58,950 bases of DNA. Source: Variovorax sp. CF313 (GTDB lineage Bacteria; Pseudomonadota; Gammaproteobacteria; Burkholderiales; Burkholderiaceae_C). The stretch's first letter is position 1; each line of letters starts with the position of its first letter. The stretch is from assembly GCF_000282635.1 (NCBI RefSeq), contig NZ_AKIW01000100.1, positions 1 to 58,950 on the forward strand, in the 5' to 3' direction. Positions 41,880-50,908 of this stretch are shown here, piece after piece. Under the pieces are notes generated by a model. It saw only the letters and a program-made list of their open reading frames with translations, was not told where the DNA came from and ran no database searches. A program made the translations under genes and the position numbers.

Positions 41880-42859
41880 GGTCGTGCGGCAATGTTGGAG
41901 AGCAATTCCTTGCGGATGCAGGCGCTGTAGTGTCCGGCGGAAATCTCGTCGAGCGGCGGCACCGTTTGCGCGCAGGCCTCGATGGCGTGCGGACAGCGCG
42001 TGCGGAACACGCAGCCCGAGGGCGGCGAGATGGGGCTGGGAATGTCGCCCTTCAGCGCGATGCGCCCGGTCGCGACCTCCGGGTCGGGCTTCGGGCTCGC
42101 GGCCAGCAGCGCCTGGGTGTAGGGGTGCGAGGGTCGGGCGAACAGCTCGTCGGTGGTGGCGACTTCCATCACCTTGCCGAGGTACAGCACCACCACGCGG
42201 TCGCACAGGTACTCGACCACGTCGAGGTCGTGCGAGATGAAGAGCATCGTCAGGCCCAGCCGCTCGCGCAGGTCGGCCAGCAGGTTGATGACCTGCGACT
42301 GGATCGACACGTCGAGCGCCGACAGCGGCTCGTCGGCCACGATGAATTCGGGCTCCACCGCGAGAGCGCGCGCCACGCCGATGCGCTGGCGCTGCCCACC
42401 CGAGAACTCGTGCGGAAAGCGGCTCGCATGCTCGGCGCGCAGGCCCACGGTTTCGAGCAGTTCGGCAATGCGCTTGTCGCGTGCGGCCGCACCCTTGTGC
42501 AGGCCGTGCGTGGACAGCGCCTCGCCGAGGATGGCGCTGATGCGCATCTTGGGGTTCAAGCTGGCATACGGGTCCTGGAAGATGATCTGCAGCTTGCTGC
42601 GCAGCTTGCGCATGCGTTCGCCCGTCAGCGTGCCGATGTCGTCGCCGCGGTACAGCACCTGGCCGCTCGTGCGTTCGAGCAGGCGCAGCACGGTGCGGCC
42701 GATGGTGCTCTTGCCCGAGCCCGATTCGCCGACGAGGCCCAGCGTCTCGCCGGGCCGGATCGCGAACGACACGTCGTCGACCGCGCGCACGGGGCGATCG
42801 CTGCTGCCGAAGTACTTCTTGAGTCCGCGGACTTCGATGAGGGGGACGGCGGTGGTCAT
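41876..42859 (-). CDS. Oligopeptide/dipeptide ABC ATPase, DppF type
   Basis: A 327-residue ATPase with Walker A GESGSGKST, the signature FSGGQRQRI, Walker B FIVADEPLSALD and the C-terminal Cys-containing oligopeptide ATPase extension (CVFRTRCPHAIEAC). It pairs with the DppD-type ATPase. It overlaps the downstream dehydratase gene and is separated from dppD by 154 bp that contains a composite repeat. The ATG at 42859 fits the family start; the longer ORF reads into the repeat. Confidence 0.92.
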   Translation of the reverse strand: MTTAVPLIEVRGLKKYFGSSDRPVRAVDDVSFAIRPGETLGLVGESGSGKSTIGRTVLRLLERTSGQVLYRGDDIGTLTGERMRKLRSKLQIIFQDPYASLNPKMRISAILGEALSTHGLHKGAAARDKRIAELLETVGLRAEHASRFPHEFSGGQRQRIGVARALAVEPEFIVADEPLSALDVSIQSQVINLLADLRERLGLTMLFISHDLDVVEYLCDRVVVLYLGKVMEVATTDELFARPSHPYTQALLAASPKPDPEVATGRIALKGDIPSPISPPSGCVFRTRCPHAIEACAQTVPPLDEISAGHYSACIRKELLSNIAARP

Positions 42860-42879
42860 GGGGATGTTGTATTGGCTCC

Positions 42880-42991
42880 CTCCCCTTCCGGGGGAGGGTT
42901 GGGGTGGGGGCACGACGGCACTGGATGAAGCACTGCGCCGAACGAACGCCGCTTGCCCCCATCCCAGCCTTCCCCCGGAAAGGGAAGGAGC
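42880..42991. repeat. Composite inverted repeat inside the D-amino-acid operon
   Basis: A 112-bp element. The left arm (42880-42912) is nearly identical to that of the copy at 22407-22514, and the right arm (42954-42991) differs at only a few positions. The central loop differs between copies. It fills the gap between dppD and dppF, with the operon running on the minus strand, whereas the first copy lies in a plus-strand operon. Each arm can also fold into its own hairpin. Confidence 0.85.
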
Positions 42992-43013
42992 AACACGCCG
43001 GGCAGTGCGCTTC

Positions 43014-44050
<1,037 letters not shown>

Positions 44051-44051
<1 letters not shown>

Positions 44052-44890
44052 CACGATGTCTTCTTGAGCTTCGGGTCGAGCAGGTCGCGCACACCGTCGC
44101 CCAGCAGTTGCAGCGACAGCGCCGTGAAGATGATCGCAAGCCCCGGGAACAGCACCACCCAGAAGGCCTGGTGCGCGTACTGCTGGCTGCCCGCGACCAT
44201 CGTGCCCCAGGTCGGAATCTCGGGCGGCACGCCGACGCCGAGGAACGAGAGGCCCGCTTCGGCCAGGATGGCGTAGGCGAAGATGAACGACACCTGCACC
44301 AGGATCGGCGACATCAGGTTCGGCAAGATGTGCCGCCACAGGATGCGCGAGGTGCGCACACCCAGCGCACGCACCGCTTCGACAAACAGCAGTTCGCGCA
44401 CCACCAGCGTCGAGGCCCGCACCACCCGCGCCACACGCGGCGTGTAGACCAGCACCAGCGCAAGCACCGTGTTGATGAGCGACGGCCCGAGGATCGCCAC
44501 CAGCGCAATGGCCAGCAGGATGTCGGGGAAGGACATCATCGCGTCGACCACGCGCATCAGCGGCGCGTCGAGCCGGCGGAAGAAGCCGGCCATCAGGCCC
44601 AGCACCGTGCCGGCGATAACGGCACCCAGCGCCGTGAGCGCAGCGATGGCCAGCGAGTAGCGCGCGCCGTGCACGATGCGCGAATACAGGTCGCGGCCCA
44701 GTTCGTCGGTGCCGAGCAGGTGCTCGGCGCTCGGCGCCTTCAGGCGCTGCAGCACCGCCGTGTCGTTGGGATCGATGGAGGCGAACAGCGGAGCGCCGAT
44801 CGCCAGGATGGCGATCACCAGCAGCACCAGGGCGGAAACCATCACGATGCGGCGATGCATCAGCTGGCGGAGCATTCGAGGCATGCGCAT
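44051..44890 (-). CDS. Dipeptide/oligopeptide ABC permease, DppC type
   Basis: A 279-residue permease with about six spans. It has the DppC N-terminal signature HLLGTDELGRDLYSRIVHGARYSL and the EAA loop EAVRALGVRTSRILWRHILPN that contacts the ATPases. It forms the channel with DppB. It starts 3 bp after dppB. Confidence 0.93.
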
Positions 44891-44893
44891 CGC

Positions 44894-45835
44894 TCAGACC
44901 TTCACGCGCGGATCGACCACTGCGTACAGCAGGTCGATCGAGAAATTGATGAGCACATAGATCGCGGCGATCACGAGCAATGCACCTTGAATGACCGGGT
45001 AGTCGCGCCGCAGCACGGCGCTGACCACCAGGTTGCCCACGCCGGGCAGGCCGAACACGGTCTCGGTGATGACGGCGCCGCCGATCATCAGCGCGACCGT
45101 GAGGCCGATCACCGTGACGATGGGCACCAGCGCATTGCGCAGCGCATGCTTGAGCACCACCGTGCTTTCGCTCAGGCCCTTGGAGCGCGCCGTGCGCACA
45201 TAGTCTTCGCCGAGCACGTCGAGCATCGAGGCGCGCGTGAAGCGGATGATGAGCGCCGAGTTCAAGAGGCCCAGCACCGTGGCCGGCAGCACCAGCGCCT
45301 GCAGCCGCTCGGCCAGCGCCGCATCGGGCGCGCCGTAGCCCGATACCGGGAACCAGCCGAACGACACCGCGAAGATCTGGATCAGCACGATGCCCAGCCA
45401 GAAACTCGGAATGCTCGCGCCCAGCATCGCGATGCCGGTGAACAGCTGGTCGACCACGCGCCCGCGGAACACGGCCGAGACGATGCCGCACGGCACGCCG
45501 ATCAGCGCGGCGATGGCCACGGCCATCAGCGCGAGCAGCGTGGTGGGTTCGGAGCGCTCCCACAGCGCCTGCGTCACGGGACGCTGCAGGAAGATCGAGG
45601 TGCCGAGATTGCCCTGCAGCACCTCGCGCAGCCAGTAGCCGAACTGCACGGGCAGCGGCTTGTCGAGGCCGTACTCCTTCTGCACGCGGGCGATGTCGGC
45701 CGCGGTGGCCTGGTCGCCCAGCAGCACCGAGACCGGGTCGCCCGATGCGGCGCGCGTGAGCACGAAGACGAGCACGGCCACGATGGCGAGCACGACGAGC
45801 ATGCCTGCGGCGCGGGAAGCGATGTAGCGGATCAT
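44894..45835 (-). CDS. Dipeptide/oligopeptide ABC permease, DppB type
   Basis: A 313-residue permease with about six spans. The EAA loop is DYVRTARSKGLSESTVVLKHAL. The start MIRYIASRAAGMLVVLAIVAVLVFVLTR is a typical DppB N-terminus. It follows the binding-protein gene by 31 bp and precedes dppC. Confidence 0.93.
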   Translation of the reverse strand: MIRYIASRAAGMLVVLAIVAVLVFVLTRAASGDPVSVLLGDQATAADIARVQKEYGLDKPLPVQFGYWLREVLQGNLGTSIFLQRPVTQALWERSEPTTLLALMAVAIAALIGVPCGIVSAVFRGRVVDQLFTGIAMLGASIPSFWLGIVLIQIFAVSFGWFPVSGYGAPDAALAERLQALVLPATVLGLLNSALIIRFTRASMLDVLGEDYVRTARSKGLSESTVVLKHALRNALVPIVTVIGLTVALMIGGAVITETVFGLPGVGNLVVSAVLRRDYPVIQGALLVIAAIYVLINFSIDLLYAVVDPRVKV

Positions 45836-45866
45836 GGGGCGGTTATTGCTTCAACGGCCTCGTTAC

Positions 45867-47444
45867 TTACTTGATTCGGGCATTCCAGAAGAACGGCCAG
45901 GTCGCGGGCTGGTAGTTGTCCAGCGCCGGGCTCTTTGCCGACAGGCCGTTGAACTTGCCAACATTGATGTACGGCACCTCGTCGTAGACCACCTGCTGCA
46001 CCTTGCCCCACAGTGCGCCGCGCTTGGCAGGGTCGCTCTCGACGTTGAAGGCCTGCAGTGCCGTCTTCTTGGCGGGCGTGTCCCACCAGCCGGGTGCGCC
46101 GTCGCCGAGCTGCGGCGGCGAGAGCATCGGCTCGGGGAACTGGCCCGAATGTGTGACGTAGATGTCCCACAGCTTGGGGTCGTTGCGGCGCTGCACCAGC
46201 GTGGCCCAGTCGACCACGTTCAGGTCGACCTTGAAGCCGGCACGCTTGAGCTGCTCGGCCATCAGCAGCGCCATGTTGTAGTGGAAGTCGTACTGGCGGC
46301 TGGTGAGTACGCGGATCGGCTCGCCCTTGTAGCCGGCCTTGGCCGCGGCCTCCTTCGCCTTGGCGGCGTTGCGCTGGTTGTACTGGTCGGTACCGGCCGC
46401 CGAATAGAACGGCGAGCCCTTCGGGAAATGGTTGCCTTCGGCCACGAAGAAGCGCGTGTCGCCGAAGCCGGCCGCGAGCATCTCGCCTTCGCCGAGCGCG
46501 GTCTGGATCGCCTGGCGCACCGGCTGGCTGGCGGCCACGCCTTCCTTGGTGTTGAGCACGAGATACGGGAAGCCGAACGACGGCGTCATGATCGGCACCG
46601 TCTTGCCGCCCGACTTCTCCAGGCGCGGCAGCGCTTCCACCGGCAGCAGGTCGGCAAAGTCGTACTGGCCGGCCAGCGCGCCTTCGACACGCGTGCTGGC
46701 GTTGGGCACGGGCACGAAGCGCAGTTCCTCGATCGCCGCTTCGCGCTTGCCGCCATAGCCACTCGCCGGTTCCTTGCGCGCGCTGTACTTGTCGAAGCGC
46801 GTGAGCAGCACGAACTGGTCGGGGCGGCGTTCCTTGAACTTGTAGGGGCCGGTGCCGACGAAGTCCTTCAGCGGCGAGGCGATGGAATCCTTGGCCATGA
46901 TCGCGGCCATGCCGCTGGGCAGCGCGAGCTGCGACAGCAGCGGTGCATAAGGCTCCTTCAGCACGACTTCGACCGCCAGCGGGCCCTTGGCCTTGAGGCT
47001 GGCGACCTCCTTGCCCACGGCCTTGCCGCGCGGCGACTGGTCCATCCAGCGCTGCAGGCTGGCCACCACGTCGTCGGCGTTGAGTTCGCGCCCGTTGTGC
47101 AGCATCACGCCCTTGCGCAGGGTGATGGCGTAGGTCTTGCCGTCGGCCGAGATCTTCGGCATGCCTTCGGCCAGCATCGGAACCACGTTCCACTTGGCGT
47201 CGAAGGTGTAGAGCGTCTCGTACACGTGCTGCATGATGGTTCCGACCAGGTCGGCCGTGGAGGCCATCGGGTCGAGCGTCTGCGGCTCGGCCACCATCGC
47301 CAGCGTGGCGAAGTTGCGCGGGCCCTGGGCGTGGACCTGCTGATGGGGCAGCGCGGCGCACAGCATCGCGAGCAGGGAAGCTCCCAGCAGGCTGCGCTTC
47401 GACAGCTTGGGCAGGCGCTGGACAACAGGACCGACGTGGGGCAT
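45867..47444 (-). CDS. Dpp/Opp-type periplasmic binding protein (SBP family 5)
   Basis: A 525-residue family 5 binding protein with a signal peptide (about 1-39, ending VHAQ). The mature region contains TLAMVAEPQTLDPM near the start and YAITLRKGVMLHNGRELNADDVV, both family hallmarks. It binds peptides, probably D-containing or acylated ones given the neighbours. I chose the ATG at 47444, since AAGGAG lies 6 bases before it; the ATG at 47459 lacks a comparable site. First gene of the operon; the promoter region is shared with ridA. Confidence 0.92.
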   Translation of the reverse strand: MPHVGPVVQRLPKLSKRSLLGASLLAMLCAALPHQQVHAQGPRNFATLAMVAEPQTLDPMASTADLVGTIMQHVYETLYTFDAKWNVVPMLAEGMPKISADGKTYAITLRKGVMLHNGRELNADDVVASLQRWMDQSPRGKAVGKEVASLKAKGPLAVEVVLKEPYAPLLSQLALPSGMAAIMAKDSIASPLKDFVGTGPYKFKERRPDQFVLLTRFDKYSARKEPASGYGGKREAAIEELRFVPVPNASTRVEGALAGQYDFADLLPVEALPRLEKSGGKTVPIMTPSFGFPYLVLNTKEGVAASQPVRQAIQTALGEGEMLAAGFGDTRFFVAEGNHFPKGSPFYSAAGTDQYNQRNAAKAKEAAAKAGYKGEPIRVLTSRQYDFHYNMALLMAEQLKRAGFKVDLNVVDWATLVQRRNDPKLWDIYVTHSGQFPEPMLSPPQLGDGAPGWWDTPAKKTALQAFNVESDPAKRGALWGKVQQVVYDEVPYINVGKFNGLSAKSPALDNYQPATWPFFWNARIK

Positions 47445-47476
47445 GGGGAACTCCTTCATGGGGCGTGCGAGTTTGT

Positions 47477-47489
47477 GAAAGAAAATTTC
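47477..47489. promoter_or_regulatory. Candidate RpiR operator, promoter-proximal
   Basis: GAAA-N5-TTTC, 33 bp upstream of the binding-protein start on the minus strand. It has the same form as the palindrome at 47559-47575, with centres 84 bp apart (eight helical turns). RpiR-family operators are often A/T-rich palindromes of this kind. Assignment to the RpiR at 39656 is inference. Confidence 0.5.
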
Positions 47490-47537
47490 TCTTCGGCCTG
47501 GACTTTGAAGCAGTATTCATGCCAAATCATCCGTGTT

Positions 47538-47555
47538 AACCCTCGATCAAGGGTT
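47538..47555. promoter_or_regulatory. AACCCT-N6-AGGGTT palindrome between the two RpiR-like sites
   Basis: A perfect 18-bp interrupted palindrome, AACCCT-N6-AGGGTT, lies between the two GAAA-N5-TTTC sites. It may be a separate operator or form a small RNA hairpin upstream of ridA. No regulator can be named for it. Confidence 0.4.
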
Positions 47556-47558
47556 ATT

Positions 47559-47575
47559 CTGAAAGAGATTTTCAG
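47559..47575. promoter_or_regulatory. Candidate RpiR operator, ridA side
   Basis: CTGAAA-N5-TTTCAG is a perfect 17-bp palindrome, 61 bp before ridA and 115 bp before the binding-protein start. With the related site at 47477-47489 it could allow a looped or cooperative complex that controls both directions. Confidence 0.55.
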
Positions 47576-47635
47576 ATTGAGCGCGATACTCGCGGCTCTC
47601 CTTCCTTCACTACTCTTCACCTTTCAGGAGTCTCC

Positions 47636-48025
47636 ATGCCCCTCGAATACCTCGGCGCCCCGCCCGTCGCGTCCGACCGCCAGGCCCGCCCCTTCTCCCC
47701 GGCCGTGCGCGCCGGCGACTTCATCTACGTGTCGGGCCAGGTGCCGGCGAACAAGGATGGCGAGATCGTGGTGGGCGGCATCGAGGCGCAGACGCGCCAG
47801 GTGATGGAAAACCTCAAGACCGTGCTCGCGCTGGCCGGCGCCACGCTCGACGATGTGTGCAAGAGCACTGTCTGGCTGCAGGACGCGCGCGACTTTGGTG
47901 CCTTCAACCGCATCTACATGGGCTACTTCGGCGAGAACAAGCCGGCGCGCTCGACCACCGAGGCGCGGCTGATGGTCGACGCCAAGGTCGAGATCGACGT
48001 GGTGGCCTACAAGCCGAAGGCCTGA
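47636..48025 (+). CDS. ridA: RidA-family enamine/imine deaminase
   Basis: A 129-residue RidA/YjgF protein. The diagnostic Arg lies in NKPARSTTEARLM, and the N-terminal GDFIYVSGQVP is typical. RidA hydrolyses reactive enamines such as 2-aminoacrylate, which PLP-dependent dehydratases release from serine. It is divergent from an operon that encodes a D-serine-dehydratase-like enzyme, so it probably cleans up that enzyme's intermediates. CAGGAG precedes the ATG. It converges on the ClpP-like gene. Confidence 0.92.
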   Translation: MPLEYLGAPPVASDRQARPFSPAVRAGDFIYVSGQVPANKDGEIVVGGIEAQTRQVMENLKTVLALAGATLDDVCKSTVWLQDARDFGAFNRIYMGYFGENKPARSTTEARLMVDAKVEIDVVAYKPKA

Positions 48026-48042
48026 GGACGCGGAATAGGACT

Positions 48043-48657
48043 TCAGCCCTTCAACTCGGTCTTGCGCTGGATGATGCGCGAGACCAGGCCGTACTCCACG
48101 GCCTCCGCGGCCGACAGCCAGCGGTCGCGCTCGATGTCGGCCAGCACCACGTCGATGGGCTTGCCGGTTTCGCGCGCGATCTCGTGCGCGATGCGCTGGC
48201 GGGCCTTGATGATTTCCTGCGCCTGGATCGCGATGTCCGTTGCCTGCCCGCCTGCGCCGCCGCTGGGCTGGTGGATCAGGAAGCGCGTGTTGGGCAGGCA
48301 CACGCGCCGCTCGCGCGGCGCGGCCAGGAACAGGTGCGTGGCCGCGCTGCCGACCCAGCCGGTGCCGATCATGTTCACCGGCGCGCTGATGAAACGCACG
48401 ATGTCGTGGATGGCATCGCCCGACTCCAGGTGCCCGCCGGGCGAACTCACGAGGATGTCGATGGGCTTGTCGGCGCTGTCGGCATCGAGCGCAATGAGCC
48501 GGCGCGTCACGTCGGCGGCCACCGAGTCTGTGACGGTGCCGAAGATCAGCAGCGTGCGCGACTTGAAGGCCTTCTCCTCCAGGTAGGAGTTGCGCGGCTC
48601 GGCGGTGGCCGCGGGCTTGGTGTCGTCTTCGGATTCCATTGAGAACATGGGCAGCAT
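48043..48657 (-). CDS. ClpP-like (S14) serine peptidase
   Basis: A 204-residue ClpP-fold protein. H129 (LIHQPSGG) and D178 (ERDRWLSAAEA) match the catalytic His and Asp, and SSPGGHLESGDAI matches the Gly-rich loop. The Ser nucleophile would be S104 in GWVGSAATHLFL, but the flanking residues are unlike the usual AASMGAFLL, with one residue extra. It may be a divergent ClpP paralogue; no clpX or clpA is adjacent. The ATG at 48657 has an AGGAG site; the longer ORF lacks one. Confidence 0.8.
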   Translation of the reverse strand: MLPMFSMESEDDTKPAATAEPRNSYLEEKAFKSRTLLIFGTVTDSVAADVTRRLIALDADSADKPIDILVSSPGGHLESGDAIHDIVRFISAPVNMIGTGWVGSAATHLFLAAPRERRVCLPNTRFLIHQPSGGAGGQATDIAIQAQEIIKARQRIAHEIARETGKPIDVVLADIERDRWLSAAEAVEYGLVSRIIQRKTELKG

Positions 48658-48755
48658 GAAACAGGCTCCTGTGGTTTTGGACTTCGGCCCGTCCTGACGG
48701 ACAGGCGCCCCCCCAGTTTCGCGAGATTGAGCCGGTCGTGCCAGGCCGGCCCGAA

Positions 48756-49517
48756 TCACCCCGCCAGCCGCCCCGCCACCAACTGCAGCACCCGATCGCA
48801 GCGCTTCGCCAGGTCCTGGTCGTGCGTGACCATCACGAACGCCGTGCGATGCCGGTGCGCGAGGTCGAGCATCAGCGCGAACACCGTGTCCGCCGTGCTG
48901 CGGTCGAGGTTGCCGGTGGGCTCGTCGGCCAGCACGCAGGCCGGCTGCGTGACCAGCGCACGCGCGATCGCCACGCGCTGGCGCTCTCCGCCCGACAGCT
49001 CGGCTGGACGGTGATGCAAACGCTGGCCCAGGCCCACGCTTTCGAGAATCTTCGCCGCCGACTGCGCGGCCGCATGCGGCTCCACGCGGCGGATCTTCAG
49101 CGGCATGGCCACGTTGTCGAGCGCGCTGAACTCGGGCAGCAGGTGATGGAACTGGTAGACGAAGCCCAGGTGCTGGTTGCGCAGCCGCCCCTGCTCGGCC
49201 GCGTCGGCGTGCGCGATGTCCTTGCCGAGCAGCTCGACCTTGCCCGTCGTGGGCGCATCGAGCCCGCCCATCAGGTGCAGCAGCGTGCTCTTGCCGGAGC
49301 CCGATGCGCCGACGATGGCCAGTGTTTCGCCGGCGTGCACGTCGAGGTCCACGCCGTGCAGCACGGTCAGGTCCAGCCTGCCCTCGTGGAACCGCTTGGT
49401 GAGGCCGCGGGCCTTCAGAACGACACTGTTGGCGCCGGACCGCCCCAAGCCAATAGCGGCCCCCTCGGAGGGCAGCGAGGTCACGACAGTGCCGAGCGTG
49501 GGGGTCAGTTCACTCAT
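48756..49517 (-). CDS. lolD: LolD, ATPase of the lipoprotein-release ABC transporter
   Basis: A 253-residue ATPase: Walker A GASGSGKST (70-78), signature LSGGERQRVAIARAL, Walker B CVLADEPTGNLD. LolCDE removes lipoproteins from the inner membrane and passes them to LolA. The ABC domain starts near residue 33 (VLKARGLTKRF), leaving an extra N-terminal stretch of about 30 residues that E. coli LolD lacks. Codons 5-20 of this stretch lie within an intergenic-type repeat (49460-49505). The ATG at 49517 overlaps the lolC/E gene by 8 bp, and I find no in-frame ATG or GTG nearer the core. Confidence 0.93.
   Translation of the reverse strand: MSELTPTLGTVVTSLPSEGAAIGLGRSGANSVVLKARGLTKRFHEGRLDLTVLHGVDLDVHAGETLAIVGASGSGKSTLLHLMGGLDAPTTGKVELLGKDIAHADAAEQGRLRNQHLGFVYQFHHLLPEFSALDNVAMPLKIRRVEPHAAAQSAAKILESVGLGQRLHHRPAELSGGERQRVAIARALVTQPACVLADEPTGNLDRSTADTVFALMLDLAHRHRTAFVMVTHDQDLAKRCDRVLQLVAGRLAG
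49460..49505. repeat. Intergenic-type repeat captured in the lolD coding sequence
   Basis: This 46-bp stretch matches the repeat at 50804-50848 (a CCCTCGG arm, then GGGCAGCGA, then a GAGCG-GGGGGT end) and, on the opposite strand, the element at 58871-58927. Elsewhere the family is intergenic. Here it codes for about 16 N-terminal residues of LolD. Confidence 0.7.
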
Positions 49518-50766
49518 AGCGCAGCGCCTCGGCCGGGTTCACGCGGCTGGCGCGCCAGCTCGGGTACAGCGTGGCGACGAAGGCCAGCACCAGGGAAATG
49601 ATCGCGATCGGCACGATGTCGCTTTGCTGCGGATCGCTCGGCATCTTGCTGATCAGGTAGATGTCCTTCGGCAGGAAGCTCGCATGGAACAGCTGCTCCA
49701 GGAAGGGCACGATCACGTCGATGTTGTAGGCGATGCCCAGGCCCAGCAGCAGGCCGGCCACGGTGCCGATCACGCCCACCATCGCGCCCTGCACCACGAA
49801 GATGCCCATGATGCTGCGCGGCGAGCTGCCCAGCGTGCGCAGGATGGCGATGTCGGCGCGCTTGTCGGTCACGGTCATCACCAGCGTGGACACCAGGTTG
49901 AAGGCCGCCACCGCCACGATCAGCGTGAGGATGATGAACATCATGCGTTTTTCGACCTGCACGGCCGCGAACCAGGTCTTGTTCTGGCGCGTCCAGTCGC
50001 GGATGAGGAACTCGCCCGGCAGCGTCACGGCCAGCTGGTCGGCCACGTCGCGCGCCTCGTTGAGGTTCTTGAGCTTCAGTCGGATGCCCGTGGGCCCTTC
50101 TAGGCGGAACACCTTGGCAGCGTCCTGCTCGTGGACCATGGCGAGCGCCGAGTCGTATTCGTAGTGGCCCGAGTCGAAGGTGCCGACCACGGTGAACTGC
50201 TTCAGGCGCGGCACCACGCCCGCCGGCGTGACCTGCCCGCCCGGCGCCACCAGCGTGACCTGGTCGCCCGGCTGCACGAAGAGCGAACGCGCCAGCTCCG
50301 CGCCGAGCACGATGCCGAATTCGCCCGGCACCAGCTTGTCGAAGGTGCCCTTGGAGGCGATGCCGTTGATGTCGGTGACTTCGGGCTCGAGCTTGGGATC
50401 GATGCCGCGCACGATGGTGCCCTTCATGTCCTCGCCGCGCGCAATGAGCGCCTGCGTGTTGATGAAGGGCGCTGCGCCGACCACCTCGGGGTTCTTGCGG
50501 GCAGCGGCCGTGATCGTGTCGAGGCCCTGCAGCGCCTGGCCGTCGCGCGAGAAGATCTCGATGTGCGACACCACGCCGAGCATGCGGTCGCGCACTTCCT
50601 TCTGGAAGCCGTTCATCACACTGAGCACAATGATCAGCGCCGCCACGCCCAGCGCGATGCCGAGCATCGAGACACCGGAGATGAAGGAGATGAAGCCGTT
50701 GCGTCGCGTCGCCCGGCCTGCGCGCGTGTAGCGCCAGCCGAGCTGCAGTTCATAGGGAAGTCGCAT
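49510..50766 (-). CDS. LolC/LolE-family lipoprotein-release permease
   Basis: A 418-residue FtsX-type permease: the N-terminal signature FISFISGVSMLGIALGVAALIIVLSVMNGFQKE with the first span, a large periplasmic domain (about 50-265) and three C-terminal spans ending in TLYPSWRASRVNPAEALRYE. It forms the transmembrane part of the Lol exporter with LolD; many betaproteobacteria use one such gene for both LolC and LolE. ATG at 50766 (a TTG lies directly before it). The end overlaps lolD. Confidence 0.9.
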   Translation of the reverse strand: MRLPYELQLGWRYTRAGRATRRNGFISFISGVSMLGIALGVAALIIVLSVMNGFQKEVRDRMLGVVSHIEIFSRDGQALQGLDTITAAARKNPEVVGAAPFINTQALIARGEDMKGTIVRGIDPKLEPEVTDINGIASKGTFDKLVPGEFGIVLGAELARSLFVQPGDQVTLVAPGGQVTPAGVVPRLKQFTVVGTFDSGHYEYDSALAMVHEQDAAKVFRLEGPTGIRLKLKNLNEARDVADQLAVTLPGEFLIRDWTRQNKTWFAAVQVEKRMMFIILTLIVAVAAFNLVSTLVMTVTDKRADIAILRTLGSSPRSIMGIFVVQGAMVGVIGTVAGLLLGLGIAYNIDVIVPFLEQLFHASFLPKDIYLISKMPSDPQQSDIVPIAIISLVLAFVATLYPSWRASRVNPAEALRYE

Positions 50767-50767
50767 C

Positions 50768-50848
50768 AAATTCCCCGCCGAGCCGCCTCAAGGGGAATTT
50801 GCCCACCCTCGGGGGGCAGCGAATACACGAAGTGAGGAGCGAGGGGGT
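50768..50848. repeat. Hairpin plus intergenic repeat upstream of lolC/E
   Basis: AAATTCCCC (50768-50776) pairs with GGGGAATTT (50792-50800), a perfect 9-bp stem. It is followed at 50804-50848 by the repeat also seen in lolD and at the window end. The stretch lies in the 142-bp gap between the divergent lolC/E and rpfE-like genes, so it probably overlaps their promoters. Confidence 0.65.
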
Positions 50849-50908
50849 AGGTCATCGGCGGAATTGTGGCATCCCGGATTCCCTTGGGGCTTCCCGGACA
50901 ATAGGGAG

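Noticed and set aside
49460..50848. CRISPR-like array from the related repeats in and upstream of lolC/E-lolD
   Set aside because: Only two copies over 1.3 kb, one inside a coding sequence, with no regular spacers and no cas genes.
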